64,000 nt of DNA from Corynebacterium sp. TAE3-ERU16 (GTDB lineage Bacteria; Actinomycetota; Actinomycetes; Mycobacteriales; Mycobacteriaceae), in NCBI RefSeq assembly GCF_019209935.1, contig NZ_JAHUTN010000010.1, positions 1-64,000 of the forward strand, in the 5' to 3' direction. Of the stretch, positions 48,207-57,427 are shown in pieces. The translations under genes and the position numbers were made by a program. Numbering within the stretch: position 1 is the stretch's first letter; every line of letters begins with the position of its first letter. Below the pieces are notes generated by a model. The model made no database searches and was not told where the DNA came from. It saw only the letters and a program-made list of their open reading frames with translations.

Positions 48207-49106
48207 GTGTACGACCCGATGACACCAACCGGTCCGCTCCCGGAGGCCCTCGAGGACTTCTGTGAGCACCTCTCGCTCGTGGAGAACCGCTCGGACGCCA
48301 CCGTGCGCGCCTACCGGAGCGACCTCTCGCCACTGCTCCGGTCGATGTCCGGATGGGGTGACTTCACACAGGCCACGTTGCGGACGTGGCTCGCCGACGC
48401 ACACCGCTCCGGTCTCGCCCGCGCGACCCTGGCCCGGCGCACCGCCGCCGCCCGCTCGTTCAGTTCCTGGGCCGCCCGCCAGGGGTACCTCGACACCGAT
48501 GTCGCAGCCAGGCTGGCGACGCCCAGGACGTCCCGGCACCTGCCACGGGTCCTGAATGTCGATGAGGCCGTCGATATCGTGGAGGCCGCGGACGCCGCGA
48601 GTGAACCGGAGCAGCTCCGGGACGTGGCGATGCTCGAGTTCCTCTATGCGACAGGGCTGCGGATATCCGAGCTCTGCGGCCTCGACGTCGCCGATGTCGA
48701 TCTCGCCGCCAGAACCGCCCGGGTCACGGGCAAGGGCAACAAGCAGCGGGTCCTCCCGTTCGGTTCCACCGCCGCGACGGCGGTCGGCACCTGGCTGGAG
48801 AAGGGGCGCGGGCATCTGGCCACCGGTGCGGAGAAGGCATTGTTCGTCGGTGTGCGGGGTGGGCGGATCAATCCCCGGCAGGTGCGCCGTATCGTGCACG
48901 CCGCAGCCGCTGCGGCCGGCGTGGAGGGGCTCACGCCCCACGGGATCCGGCACAGCACCGCCACCCATCTGCTCGACGGAGGGGCGGACATCAGGGAGGT
49001 TCAGGAGCTGCTGGGGCACTCCTCGCTGCAGACAACGCAGATCTACACCCACGTCTCCACCGCTCGCCTGGGGGAGGCGTTCAGGCAGGCCCATCCACGG
49101 GCTTGA
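48207..49106 (+). CDS. xerC: Tyrosine recombinase XerC
   Basis: Resolves chromosome dimers at dif, with XerD. 299 residues. Seen: an N-terminal SAM-like core-binding domain (about 10-95) and the catalytic set: Arg in ATGLRISEL near 151, Lys in GKGNKQRVLPF near 175, HGIRH near 245, LLGHSSLQTTQIYTH near 265-279 with the nucleophilic Tyr near 278. All are present. The GTG at 48207 has GGGGAG 6-7 nt upstream and is preferred. Its end overlaps the M23 gene convergently by 26 bp. It follows comM-dprA as in other corynebacteria. Confidence 0.93.
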   Translation: MYDPMTPTGPLPEALEDFCEHLSLVENRSDATVRAYRSDLSPLLRSMSGWGDFTQATLRTWLADAHRSGLARATLARRTAAARSFSSWAARQGYLDTDVAARLATPRTSRHLPRVLNVDEAVDIVEAADAASEPEQLRDVAMLEFLYATGLRISELCGLDVADVDLAARTARVTGKGNKQRVLPFGSTAATAVGTWLEKGRGHLATGAEKALFVGVRGGRINPRQVRRIVHAAAAAAGVEGLTPHGIRHSTATHLLDGGADIREVQELLGHSSLQTTQIYTHVSTARLGEAFRQAHPRA

Positions 49107-49614
49107 GCCTGATCAGCGGCAGTGGCAGAAGACCGAGCGGATTGACGTACGCCCCGCCCCGGCGGGCGCCCCAGCTCAGACCGGGCCAGCCGCGCGGATC
49201 GGTACCGAGCCTGCCGATGACCTGCCCCTCCGTCACGGTGTCGCCGGCGGTCACCGCCGCGATGACCGGCTGGTACGTGGTTCGGGTACCGTCCGGATGG
49301 TCGATGGACACCGTCGCCGTTCCGGCCACTGTGCCGGCGAAGAACACCGTGCCGTCGCCGGCCGCCCGGACCGGCCGGCCGCGGGGCAGTTCCAGATCGA
49401 CGCCCCGGTGCCCAGGGAGCCAGTCGTGTGCGGGCGGGTCGAACGGGCGCAGGACAGGTCCGGGGCTTTCCCCGCCGGTGGTGGGGGAGACCCAGGCGTC
49501 AGCGGTGGGTACAGCGTCGGGGTGTGTGGTCGTCGGGAGCGCAAACAGAAGGCTCAGGGAAGTGGCCGCTGCCAGACGGGGAGACCACCGGGTGTTCCTG
49601 CTCCGCGTGCTCAT
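49081..49614 (-). CDS. M23/LytM-like exported protein, active site degenerate
   Basis: A 177-residue exported protein. Seen: basic-hydrophobic signal sequence (residues 1-33) and an M23 peptidase domain with GHRGVDLELPRGRPVRAAGDGTV near 70. That is the first metal-binding region, with His and Asp. The second motif, normally HLHWGLR-like, reads GLSWGARRGG here, so the catalytic His pair is missing, and the YAHL-type segment reads TTYQP. It is therefore probably a non-catalytic activator or binding protein, as seen for some LytM factors. The ATG at 49614 is preceded by AGGATCGGGG. Confidence 0.8.
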   Translation of the reverse strand: MSTRSRNTRWSPRLAAATSLSLLFALPTTTHPDAVPTADAWVSPTTGGESPGPVLRPFDPPAHDWLPGHRGVDLELPRGRPVRAAGDGTVFFAGTVAGTATVSIDHPDGTRTTYQPVIAAVTAGDTVTEGQVIGRLGTDPRGWPGLSWGARRGGAYVNPLGLLPLPLIRLKPVDGPA

Positions 49615-49736
49615 GCCCCGATCCTGGTCGAGGGTTCGTGACGGGGTATGCGTGCGGTGGAAGACCTGTGGATGATGGGGCATTTGTTGCCCCTGGTTCA
49701 CAGGTTCCGGCATTCGGGGTGTGTTGGACCGATCTT

Positions 49737-49766
49737 TTGGTTCAACCGGCAGTTCAGGGCTATAAT
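49737..49766 (+). promoter_or_regulatory. Promoter of rpsB
   Basis: TTGGTT (49737-49742), 18-bp spacer and the perfect TATAAT (49761-49766). It implies a leader of about 270 nt. Confidence 0.75.
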
Positions 49767-49774
49767 CTCCGGTT

Positions 49775-50041
49775 AGCAGTGTGCCCGTTCCCGGGTGCGC
49801 TGACTACGCGCGGCCGCGTGCCGGACGCACCTGATCGATCCGATCCCGTTCTCCGGGGTCCGGGACCGATCGGGCCAGCTGCCGGAAACCTGAATACAGG
49901 CCACTCGAGGTCCCGCTCAACGCCCCCGCTCACGCGGGGGACGGTGTGCGGGTGAGGGGCCGGGTGTCGGTCGCCAGGGTGCGGGACAAAAACCCGCACA
50001 ATCAAAAACCGAAACTCCGAGCACAGAAAGGGAGCATCACC
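49775..50041 (+). other. Long structured leader of rpsB
   Basis: Contains CCCCCGC/GCGGGGG (49923-49940) and GTGCGGG/CCCGCAC (49979-49999, loop ACAAAAA), plus weaker pairings near 49830-49880. No gene is seen. A regulatory role for S2 or for growth control is possible but unproven. Confidence 0.45.
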
Positions 50042-50914
50042 ATGGCAGTTGTGACCATGCGCGAGCTTCTCGACGCCGGTGTCCACTTCGGACACCAGAC
50101 CCGCCGTTGGAACCCGAAAATGAAGCGCTTCATTTTCACCGACCGTAACGGCATCTACATCATCGATCTGCAGCAGACGCTGACCTACATCGACCAGGCC
50201 TACGAGTTCGTCAAGGAGACCGTCGCCCACGGCGGCACCATCCTCTTCGTCGGCACCAAGAAGCAGGCCCAGGAAGCTGTGGCCACCGAGGCCGAGCGCG
50301 TCGGCATGCCCTTCGTCAACCACCGTTGGCTGGGTGGCATGCTCACCAACTTCCAGACCGTCTCCAAGCGTCTGCACCGCATGAAGGAACTGCAGGCGAT
50401 GGACGCGGCCGAGGACGGCTACGAGGGCCGTACCAAGAAGGAAGTCCTCATGCTGACCCGCGAGCGCACCAAGCTCGAGCGCGTCCTGGGTGGTATCTCC
50501 GACATGACCCGCGTGCCCTCCGCACTGTGGATCGTCGACACCAACAAGGAGCACATCGCCGTCAGTGAGGCCCACAAGCTGAACATCCCGGTCGTCGCCG
50601 TTCTGGACACGAACTGTGACCCCGATGTCGTCAACTTCCCGATCCCGGGCAACGATGACGCGATCCGCTCCATCTCCGTGCTGAGCCGCATCATCTCCTC
50701 CGCCGTCGAGGCAGGCAAGAAGGCCCGCTCCGACCGTGAGCTGGCCGCAGCCAAGGAGAACGCAGGCGAGAGCAAGGCCGAGGCAACCGAGGAGACCGCC
50801 AAGGTCGAGGTCGCAGCCAAGGTCGAGGCCACCGAGGCCGTCGCGGAATCCGCTCCGAAGGAAGAGACTGCCGCAACCGAGCAGTCCACCGAGGAAACCA
50901 CCGCCGCGGAGTAG
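50042..50914 (+). CDS. rpsB: 30S ribosomal protein S2
   Basis: Small-subunit protein needed for S1-like functions and late assembly. 290 residues. Seen: [20 protein letters not shown] near residue 5, DLQQTL near 42, and [12 protein letters not shown] near 95, all S2 signatures. After about 235 there is a Glu/Ala/Lys-rich tail of 55 residues, usual in actinobacteria. AAAGGGAG lies 7 nt before the ATG. Followed by a hairpin and then tsf, as in most bacteria, but with a 340-bp gap and separate expression likely. Confidence 0.98.
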   Translation: MAVVTMRELLDAGVHFGHQTRRWNPKMKRFIFTDRNGIYIIDLQQTLTYIDQAYEFVKETVAHGGTILFVGTKKQAQEAVATEAERVGMPFVNHRWLGGMLTNFQTVSKRLHRMKELQAMDAAEDGYEGRTKKEVLMLTRERTKLERVLGGISDMTRVPSALWIVDTNKEHIAVSEAHKLNIPVVAVLDTNCDPDVVNFPIPGNDDAIRSISVLSRIISSAVEAGKKARSDRELAAAKENAGESKAEATEETAKVEVAAKVEATEAVAESAPKEETAATEQSTEETTAAE

Positions 50915-50958
50915 TCACCACCTCCGCCTGATCACACCCCCTCGCCGCGACCCAGCCA

Positions 50959-50996
50959 CCGTGCGGTGACGGAGAGAACACTCCGCCACCGCACGG
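50959..50996 (+). terminator. Hairpin after rpsB
   Basis: CCGTGCGGTG pairs with CACCGCACGG, with CGGAG/CTCCG inside. It may partly stop transcripts between rpsB and tsf. Confidence 0.65.
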
Positions 50997-51255
50997 CGAC
51001 CACCCACCGACCGTGGGTGGGGGCCGGGGAGGACACGGGCGCGGGGGTTTCGTGTCGCACACGGTACCTCCGGTCGCACACCTGCGTCGCGAAGCGGCCA
51101 ACGGTCAGGCACATTGGAAACCCAATGGGATTCCACGCGTCGCGGATGCCCCACGTCCGGCACACAGCGCGCCGGCGTTTGGCTAAGCTCGTCCACGACG
51201 AACGTCACCGCACAGATTTCTACTTTCACAACCAATCAAGGAGGATCGCCCCATA
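50997..51255. other. rpsB-tsf gap
   Basis: Holds CCACCCAC/GTGGGTGG near 51001-51019, the small palindromic stem CATTGG-AAAC-CCAATG (51111-51126), a possible -10 TAAGCT near 51183, and the strong tsf ribosome-binding site AAGGAGG. No gene seen. Confidence 0.45.
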
Positions 51256-52083
51256 ATGGCGAACTACACCGCTGCAGACGTCAAGAAGCTCCGTGACATC
51301 ACCGGCTCCGGAATGATGGCCTGCAAGAAGGCCCTCGCGGAACACGACGGCGACTTCGACAAGGCCATCGAGTTCCTGCGCATCAAGGGCGCCAAGGACG
51401 TCGGCAAGCGCGCCGAGCGCACCGCCGCCGAGGGCCTCATCGCCGTCTCCGGCAACACCATGATCGAGGTCAACTCCGAGACCGACTTCGTCGCCAAGAA
51501 CGACGAGTTCAAGGACTTCGCCGCCAAGATCGCCGAGGCCGCCGCCTCCGTCAAGGCGAACAGCACGGAGGAACTCAAGAACGCCCCGGTCGACGGTGGT
51601 ACCGCCGAGGAGGCCATCCAGCAGCTGTCCGCCAAGATCGGTGAGAAGCTCGAGCTGCGCCGTGCCGTCACCGTCGAGGGCGACAACGTCGCCGTCTACC
51701 TGCACCACCGCGCCGCCGACCTGCCGCCCGCAGTCGGCGTGCTCGTCGCCTACACCGGCGAGGGCGAGGCAGCCGGTGCCGCCGCCCACGCCGCCGCGAT
51801 GCAGGTCGCCGCGATGAAGGCCACCTACCTCAACCGCGAGGACGTCCCGGCCGACGTCGTCGAGAAGGAGCGCAACATCGCCGAGACCATCTCCCGCGAG
51901 GAGGGCAAGCCCGAGAAGGCGCTGCCCAAGATCGTCGAGGGTCGTCTCAACGGCTTCTTCAAGGACGTCTGCCTCAACGAGCAGGCCTCCGTGACGGACA
52001 ACAAGAAGACCGTCAAGGCCATCATGGAGGAGGCCGGCGTCACGCTGACCGGTTTCGTCCGCTACGAGGTCGGCCAGCACTAG
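51256..52083 (+). CDS. tsf: Elongation factor Ts
   Basis: Recharges EF-Tu by GDP-GTP exchange. 275 residues. Seen: [20 protein letters not shown] at the start with the UBA-like N-terminal domain (1-55), the EF-Tu-contacting core with [13 protein letters not shown] near 72, and the C-terminal FKDVCLNEQ region near 235. AAGGAGG lies about 11 nt before the ATG. Codon use strongly biased. A hairpin terminator follows. Confidence 0.98.
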   Translation: MANYTAADVKKLRDITGSGMMACKKALAEHDGDFDKAIEFLRIKGAKDVGKRAERTAAEGLIAVSGNTMIEVNSETDFVAKNDEFKDFAAKIAEAAASVKANSTEELKNAPVDGGTAEEAIQQLSAKIGEKLELRRAVTVEGDNVAVYLHHRAADLPPAVGVLVAYTGEGEAAGAAAHAAAMQVAAMKATYLNREDVPADVVEKERNIAETISREEGKPEKALPKIVEGRLNGFFKDVCLNEQASVTDNKKTVKAIMEEAGVTLTGFVRYEVGQH

Positions 52084-52106
52084 AGCTGCCCCGCCATCCT
52101 CACGTG

Positions 52107-52145
52107 AAGTCCCCGCCCCGGGAGACCCGGGACGGGGACTTTCCC
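52107..52145 (+). terminator. Terminator after tsf
   Basis: AAGTCCCCG (52107-52115) pairs with CGGGGACTT (52133-52141), with an inner CCGGG/CCCGG; TTTCCC tail. Confidence 0.85.
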
Positions 52146-52297
52146 GTTGTCGGTGCGGGCTCACGGAGCGGAACCGTGAGCCGCGGGTCCGCCTGTGCCG
52201 TGTACCTGCGGCTATCGGGTTGTCCGACCGTGCTCAGGTAAGATCGGCCGGTGGTAGAACATCGAGAACGTGAACCACAACGGAAGGACTGTGCGGC

Positions 52298-53029
52298 ATG
52301 GCCGACGAAGCGGGCGTCAGACGTCAGGGATTCAAACGGGTGATGTTGAAGCTCGGTGGGGAGATGTTCGGCGGGGGCAACGTCGGCATCGACCCGGACG
52401 TCGTGGAGAACGTGGCCCGGCAGCTCGCCGGGGTCGTGCAGAACGGCACCGAGGTGGCCGTGGTGATCGGTGGCGGCAACTTCTTCCGGGGGGCCCAGCT
52501 CCAGCAGCGGGGCATGGACCGTGCCCGCTCCGACTACATGGGCATGCTCGGGACCGTGATGAACTGTCTCGCCCTCCAGGACTTCCTGGTCCAGCTCGGA
52601 ATCGACTGCCGCGTCCAGACCGCGATCAACATGGCGCAGGTCGCCGAGCCCTATCTTCCGCTGCGGGCCAAGCGCCACCTGGAGAAGGGCCGGGTCGTCA
52701 TCTTCGGTGCGGGCATGGGCATGCCCTACTTCTCCACCGACACGACCGCCGCCCAACGCGCCCTCGAGATCGACTGCGACGTGCTCCTCATGGCGAAGGC
52801 CGTCGACGGTGTCTACGACTCCGATCCGCGGAAGAACCCGGACGCCGAGCTGTTCGACCGGATCACCCCGAGAGACTGCATCGAGAAGGGGCTGAAGGTC
52901 GCCGACGCCACGGCGTTCTCCCTGTGCATGGACAACAACATGCCCATCCTGGTGTTCAATCTGCTCACCGAGGGAAACATCGCACGCGCCGTCACCGGCG
53001 AACGTATCGGAACCCTCGTCCAGTCCTGA
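52298..53029 (+). CDS. pyrH: UMP kinase
   Basis: Phosphorylates UMP to UDP in pyrimidine synthesis; hexameric, regulated by GTP/UTP in other bacteria. 243 residues. Seen: [14 protein letters not shown] near residue 9, [14 protein letters not shown] near 55, [17 protein letters not shown] near 140, and [17 protein letters not shown] near 167. Start: ATG at 52298 with a weak AAGGA about 14 nt upstream. frr follows 147 bp later, the usual order. Confidence 0.97.
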   Translation: MADEAGVRRQGFKRVMLKLGGEMFGGGNVGIDPDVVENVARQLAGVVQNGTEVAVVIGGGNFFRGAQLQQRGMDRARSDYMGMLGTVMNCLALQDFLVQLGIDCRVQTAINMAQVAEPYLPLRAKRHLEKGRVVIFGAGMGMPYFSTDTTAAQRALEIDCDVLLMAKAVDGVYDSDPRKNPDAELFDRITPRDCIEKGLKVADATAFSLCMDNNMPILVFNLLTEGNIARAVTGERIGTLVQS

Positions 53030-53176
53030 TAGATTTATCGGGAGCAACAGAATAAATCAGTCCAGGCCAGTCCCCATTCCCCGCACAGTCAACGATTGCG
53101 CTGCCCCGCCGTCTTCGACGTGGTGCAGACCGGGGGGACGGGCCGACCGAGTCCAAAAGGAACAGTCGAACCCACC

Positions 53177-53734
53177 ATGATCGATGACACTCTCCTCGAA
53201 GCCGAGGAACGCATGACCAGCTCCGTCGAGCACGCCCGGGATGATCTCACCACCATCCGAACCGGTCGCGCCAACCCCGGTATGTTCAACGGCATCGTCG
53301 CCGAGTACTACGGTGTGCCGACCCCCATCACCCAGATGGCGACGATCTCGGTGCCGGAACCCCGGATGCTCATCATCCGGCCCTACGAGCAGAACGTGAT
53401 GAACGAGATCGAGAACGCCATCCGCAACTCGGATCTCGGGGTCAACCCCACCAACGACGGGCAGGTCCTCCGGGTCACCGTTCCCCAGCTCACCGAGGAA
53501 CGCCGCCGGGACATGGTCAAACTGGCCAAGTCCAAGGGTGAGGACGCGAAGATCGCCATCCGCAACGTACGCCGCAAGCACATGGAGATCCTGAAGAAGA
53601 TCCAGAAGGACGGCGAGGCCGGCGAGGACGAGGTGATCGCCGCCGAGAAGGAACTGGACAAGACGACCCAGAAGTACGTCGGCCAGATCGACGAGCTCGT
53701 CGAGAAGAAGGAGAAGGAGTTGATGGAGGTCTAG
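53177..53734 (+). CDS. frr: Ribosome recycling factor
   Basis: With EF-G it splits ribosomes after termination. Exactly the usual 185 residues. Seen: [13 protein letters not shown] at the start, [10 protein letters not shown] near 30, [12 protein letters not shown] near 45, the P-x-LT-EERR segment near 112, and the helical end [15 protein letters not shown]. The start codon lies in CCCACCATG with GAA-rich sequence upstream. The frame is open 27 codons further upstream without signals. Confidence 0.98.
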   Translation: MIDDTLLEAEERMTSSVEHARDDLTTIRTGRANPGMFNGIVAEYYGVPTPITQMATISVPEPRMLIIRPYEQNVMNEIENAIRNSDLGVNPTNDGQVLRVTVPQLTEERRRDMVKLAKSKGEDAKIAIRNVRRKHMEILKKIQKDGEAGEDEVIAAEKELDKTTQKYVGQIDELVEKKEKELMEV

Positions 53735-53842
53735 ATGGCCGCCATCGAATCCGGTCCACGACCCCTGCCCGCGCCCGCGGACACCCCGGAGCGGGCGCCG
53801 GCAGCGTCCGGCGGGGCCACAGTGCGGATGAGTCATGTCTGA
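53735..53842 (+). CDS. Possible 35-residue peptide between frr and cdsA
   Basis: An ATG directly follows the frr stop codon and opens a 35-codon frame, rich in Pro and Ala. Its TGA stop (53840-53842) lies just inside cdsA, whose ATG is at 53835. The ATG is preceded by GGAGGT at the end of frr, a good ribosome-binding site. This arrangement would couple frr, the small frame and cdsA in translation. No homologue is recognised; it may be only a translated spacer. Confidence 0.3.
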   Translation: MAAIESGPRPLPAPADTPERAPAASGGATVRMSHV

Positions 53843-54893
53843 AAACCACCTCTCACCCCGGAAACACGGCGGGGACGATGCCCGGGAAGCCGGGCACCCC
53901 GACCTGTGGTTGTCCGCCGACCCCGTTGACTCCGACCCGGAGGATCTGGCCGATTCGGATGAGTCGGTCAGGCGCCTGTTCTCGGGAGGACTCCGCGGGG
54001 GCAGCGGCGACGTCACCGACTCCCTGCGCGCGCTGGGCCTCGACCACCTCCCCAAACCCCGTAACTCCGCCGGACGGGACCTGAAGAAGGCGGTCGGGGT
54101 CGGTGCGGGACTCGGTGCTCTCGTCCTCCTGATGATCTTCGTCGTGCCCTTCGGCTGGTATCCGCTCGTGGCGGCCGCCGTGGCTGTCGCGACCTGGGAG
54201 GTTCACTCGCGGCTGAAGGAGAGCGGGTACGTCATCCCACGTGTGATCCTCCTGGTCGGGGGACAACTGATGCTCTGGCTCTCGTGGCCCTTCGGGACGA
54301 AGGGCCTGGTCGCGGGATTCGTGGTGAGTGTCCTCGTACTGATGTTCGGCAGGCTGTTCCACCACGGAGCGAACACCGCTCCGCAGAACTATCTCCGCGA
54401 CACCTCGCTCGGGATCTTCGTCCTCACCTGGATCCCGTTGTTCGCCTCCTTCGCCGCGATGCTCTCCCTGATCACGCGGGAGGGGGTGCCGGGGCCGCTG
54501 TTCATCGTCACCTTCATGGTGTGCGTGATCTCCTCGGACATCGGCGGCTTCATCTTCGGGGTCCTGTTCGGGGCGCATCCCATGGCGCCCGCGGTGAGCC
54601 CGAAGAAGTCCTGGGAGGGCTTCGCCGGTTCCCTGCTCCTCGGCACCGTCTCCGGAGTGCTCCTCGTCCACTTCCTCCTGGACGACATCTGGTGGCGGGG
54701 ACTGGTCCTGGGCCCCGGTCTCGTCATCTGTGCGACGCTCGGTGATCTGGTGGAGAGCCAGTTCAAGCGCGAGCTCGGCGTCAAGGACATGTCGAACCTG
54801 CTGCCGGGTCACGGCGGGCTGATGGACCGGCTGGACGGACTGCTTCCGTCGGCGATGGTCACCTGGCTCGTGCTGAGTTTCCTGCAGACCTGA
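53835..54893 (+). CDS. cdsA: Phosphatidate cytidylyltransferase
   Basis: Makes CDP-diacylglycerol for phospholipid synthesis in the membrane. 352 residues. Seen: a soluble acidic N-terminus of about 85 residues, longer than in E. coli, then about eight hydrophobic segments. The family signature near the end has SPKKSWEGFAGS near residue 255, then DLVESQFKRELGVKDMSN near 300 and LPGHGGLMDRLDG near 321. The start overlaps the stop of a possible small frame. Terminator follows at 54922. Confidence 0.95.
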   Translation: MSENHLSPRKHGGDDAREAGHPDLWLSADPVDSDPEDLADSDESVRRLFSGGLRGGSGDVTDSLRALGLDHLPKPRNSAGRDLKKAVGVGAGLGALVLLMIFVVPFGWYPLVAAAVAVATWEVHSRLKESGYVIPRVILLVGGQLMLWLSWPFGTKGLVAGFVVSVLVLMFGRLFHHGANTAPQNYLRDTSLGIFVLTWIPLFASFAAMLSLITREGVPGPLFIVTFMVCVISSDIGGFIFGVLFGAHPMAPAVSPKKSWEGFAGSLLLGTVSGVLLVHFLLDDIWWRGLVLGPGLVICATLGDLVESQFKRELGVKDMSNLLPGHGGLMDRLDGLLPSAMVTWLVLSFLQT

Positions 54894-54921
54894 GCCGTTT
54901 TCCGGGTCCGTGACACGGAAG

Positions 54922-54961
54922 ACGCCTCCGCCCGTAGAACGATCGGGCGGAGGCGTTTTTC
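54922..54961. terminator. Bidirectional terminator between cdsA and the LapA-like gene
   Basis: Perfect 13-bp stem ACGCCTCCGCCCG / CGGGCGGAGGCGT with TTTTT after it on the + strand. On the - strand it lies 20 bp after the LapA-like gene. Confidence 0.9.
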
Positions 54962-54980
54962 TGCTCTTCGTCGGTGGGGT

Positions 54981-55355
54981 TCAGCGCAGCTTCTTCAGCT
55001 CACGACGCAGTTCGAGCATCCGGACACCGCCGACCAGGGCCATGATGAGGGCTCCGGCGATCGCGGCGAGGAGAACCCCGATTCCGGCTGGAACCGTGAA
55101 CGTCCAGGCGAACAGTGTGAGTTCGACGGCCTGCTGGTTCTGCATGATGAAGATGAGCAGCAGGATCAGCAGGAGAGCACCGACGATCATCGCGACCCAG
55201 GTGCTTCCGGCGAGCGTACGGCGCTTCACGGTGGTGGGCTTCGGTGATTCCGGCGTCGTCTCCGCACCGGAATCCGGGTATGCGGGGACCTGGGTTGAAG
55301 CGTCAGGCGTCGGGGTGGCGCCGGCGGTGTGCTCGGGCTCGTTGTTTAGGGTCAT
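54981..55355 (-). CDS. LapA/DUF1049-type small membrane protein
   Basis: A 124-residue protein: a Thr/Pro/Glu-rich N-terminal half (1-55) and two hydrophobic segments (about 58-78 and 88-110) joined by [19 protein letters not shown], which matches the LapA/DUF1049 pattern. It ends with the basic RRELKKLR. E. coli LapA helps set lipopolysaccharide level; in Gram-positives the role is not known. The ATG at 55355 follows GGGGGT. It is divergent from rlmN by 83 bp. Confidence 0.82.
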   Translation of the reverse strand: MTLNNEPEHTAGATPTPDASTQVPAYPDSGAETTPESPKPTTVKRRTLAGSTWVAMIVGALLLILLLIFIMQNQQAVELTLFAWTFTVPAGIGVLLAAIAGALIMALVGGVRMLELRRELKKLR

Positions 55356-55438
55356 ACCCCCATTCAACGGCTCCGGCGCGGGATGCACAACCCACCGGTT
55401 CCAACCTTCGGTCGGTGACGTGTAATGATGGGGGAATT

Positions 55439-56536
55439 ATGACGAAGGAACTACCCCTGGTTTTCGCCGCCCCCAAAAGGGGAATGCCGCCCACCCATTT
55501 CGCCGATCTCGACGCCGAACGCCGTATCGAGACTCTGAAGGACCTGGGCCTACCCAGATTCCGGGCCGATCAGCTCGCCCGCCACTACTACGGCAGGCTG
55601 GAGGCCGATCCCCGCACGATGACGGATCTCCCGGCCGCGCAACGCGACACGGTCCGGGAGGCTCTCTTCCCGGACATGATGACGTGTGTGCGGAGCATCA
55701 GCTGTGACGCCGGCCAGACCAGCAAGACCCTCTGGCGCCTGCACGACGGAACTCTGCTCGAGTCGGTGCTCATGCGCTACCCCGATCGCGCGACGCTGTG
55801 CATCTCCTCGCAGGCCGGGTGCGGTATGGCGTGCCCGTTCTGCGCCACCGGCCAGGGCGGACTGGACCGCAACCTCTCCACCGGGGAGATCGTGGACCAG
55901 GTCCGCGCGGCGGCGGCGACGATGCGGGACGAGGGCGGTCGGCTCTCCAACGTCGTGTTCATGGGGATGGGGGAGCCGCTCGCGAACTACAAGCGGGTGG
56001 TCCACGCCGTCCGGCAGATCACGGAACCCAATCCCCACGGATTCGGGATCTCCCAGCGCAACGTGACGGTGTCCACCGTGGGACTGGCACCCGCCATCCG
56101 CCGGCTGGCCGACGAAGGACTGTCCGTCACTCTCGCGGTCTCGCTGCACACGCCGGACGACGAACTCCGTGACTCGCTCGTACCGGTGAACAACAGGTGG
56201 TCCGTGGAGGAGGTCCTGGACGCCGCCCGGTACTACGCGGACCGGACGGGGCGCCGGGTGTCCATCGAGTACGCGCTGATCCGGGACATCAACGACCAGG
56301 ACTGGCGTGCGGACATGCTCGGGAAGAAGCTCAGGAACGCACTGGGCGCACGGGTGCACGTGAACCTCATCCCGCTGAACCCGACCCCCGGATCGAAGTG
56401 GGACGCCTCACCGAAGGACCGGCAGAACGAGTTCGTCCGCCGCGTCGCCGCACAGGGCGTGGCCTGTACCGTCCGGGACACCCGCGGCCAGGAGATCGCC
56501 GCCGCGTGCGGCCAGCTCGCCGCCGAGGAACGCTGA
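55439..56536 (+). CDS. rlmN: 23S rRNA/tRNA adenine-C2 methyltransferase RlmN
   Basis: Radical-SAM enzyme methylating A2503 of 23S rRNA and A37 of some tRNAs. 365 residues. Seen: the 4Fe-4S motif [11 protein letters not shown] near residues 128-138, the SAM-binding GMGEPLANY near 176, and CTVRDTRG near 344 with the second methyl-carrying Cys. The first such Cys is probably in the SCDAGQ stretch near 85, or nearby. The start at 55439 follows GGGGG about 5-9 nt upstream. Terminator after it at 56676. Confidence 0.96.
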   Translation: MTKELPLVFAAPKRGMPPTHFADLDAERRIETLKDLGLPRFRADQLARHYYGRLEADPRTMTDLPAAQRDTVREALFPDMMTCVRSISCDAGQTSKTLWRLHDGTLLESVLMRYPDRATLCISSQAGCGMACPFCATGQGGLDRNLSTGEIVDQVRAAAATMRDEGGRLSNVVFMGMGEPLANYKRVVHAVRQITEPNPHGFGISQRNVTVSTVGLAPAIRRLADEGLSVTLAVSLHTPDDELRDSLVPVNNRWSVEEVLDAARYYADRTGRRVSIEYALIRDINDQDWRADMLGKKLRNALGARVHVNLIPLNPTPGSKWDASPKDRQNEFVRRVAAQGVACTVRDTRGQEIAAACGQLAAEER

Positions 56537-56675
56537 CACCTGCGCGACTCCGAAAGACACCCGCGGCCGTCCGCGGATTGACCGACCTCGGGACGTCCGC
56601 CCGGAGTCGCGCCGCACGGTCGGCCGGCGCGCAACGCCCGGAACGGATGAGCACCCGGCCAGCGTCCGGGACAGA

Positions 56676-56714
56676 AGAAGACCCGCGATCCGGGGTGGAT
56701 CGCGGGTCCTTCTC
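56676..56714. terminator. Bidirectional terminator between rlmN and the DUF2631 gene
   Basis: GACCCGCGATCC (56680-56691) pairs with GGATCGCGGGTC (56697-56708), with AGAAG/CTTCT extending it. Confidence 0.85.
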
Positions 56715-56731
56715 TATCTACGCGGAGAGAA

Positions 56732-57163
56732 TCAGGCGTCGATGGCGTGGTTCCCGGAACGTCCGCGGACGGTGGCCGGATCGATGTTCAGGGAACGGAG
56801 CTGCGAATCGGTGAGATCGGCGTAGACGCCGCTGAGGGTGTGCTGATCGTGGGCCCAGTCGGGTTCGACGTGGTCGATGGGCTTGTTGTGCGCGGTGACG
56901 GTGCGTACCTGGTTCAGCTTCGGCTGGAACAGGTTCAGCAGGAGCCCGACCACGATCAGGGCGGTGATGGCGAACAGCCAGATCGTCTCCACGTGTCCGT
57001 GATGGTTGCCGAAGTGGTAGGCGAGGAGGAACGCGACGGAAATCCAGCCCGAGATCTGGACTGCCTGACGGCTGAGACCGTGCCAGCCCCAGGCTGCCGA
57101 AGGCTCATCGAGGGTCGACACTCCGTTGTGGACCTGGGGAACGTTGTGGTCGGAACCAGACAC
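56732..57163 (-). CDS. DUF2631 domain membrane protein
   Basis: A 143-residue protein beginning SGSDHNVPQVHNGVSTLDEP, with two membrane segments (about 43-60 and 68-90) around the His-rich HFGNHHGHVE, then a soluble end. This matches the actinobacterial DUF2631 family. The GTG at 57163 is chosen because AAGGAG lies 6 nt upstream; the frame is open far upstream with unrelated Arg-rich sequence. The His-rich loop might bind metal, but nothing proves it. Confidence 0.82.
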   Translation of the reverse strand: MSGSDHNVPQVHNGVSTLDEPSAAWGWHGLSRQAVQISGWISVAFLLAYHFGNHHGHVETIWLFAITALIVVGLLLNLFQPKLNQVRTVTAHNKPIDHVEPDWAHDQHTLSGVYADLTDSQLRSLNIDPATVRGRSGNHAIDA

Positions 57164-57427
57164 GTCAAACTCCTTATGGGATAAAGCGCACGTACCGAAA
57201 TCGCATTCTGTTGCCGCCATCATCTCATATCGTGCCGCCGACAGCGACTCGAACTGCCCCATACGGTGGCGGGATATGACAAATCCGTGCAAAATGCGGG
57301 TGCAGAAGCGGGTTTTCGGCCGCTCTCCGCGGTGCCACGCCACAAGTTCCGCCCCTTTCGGGTGTAGTGGAAAGTTTGATGCGGACCGCCGGGTCCGGTT
57401 CCGCGCCCGCAACAGATCAGTGGAAGA

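Noticed and set aside
45178..49106. yraN-comM-dprA-xerC as a complete DNA-uptake or mobile system
   Set aside because: These are conserved housekeeping genes in corynebacteria; no uptake pilus or channel genes, attachment sites or integrase signs were seen.
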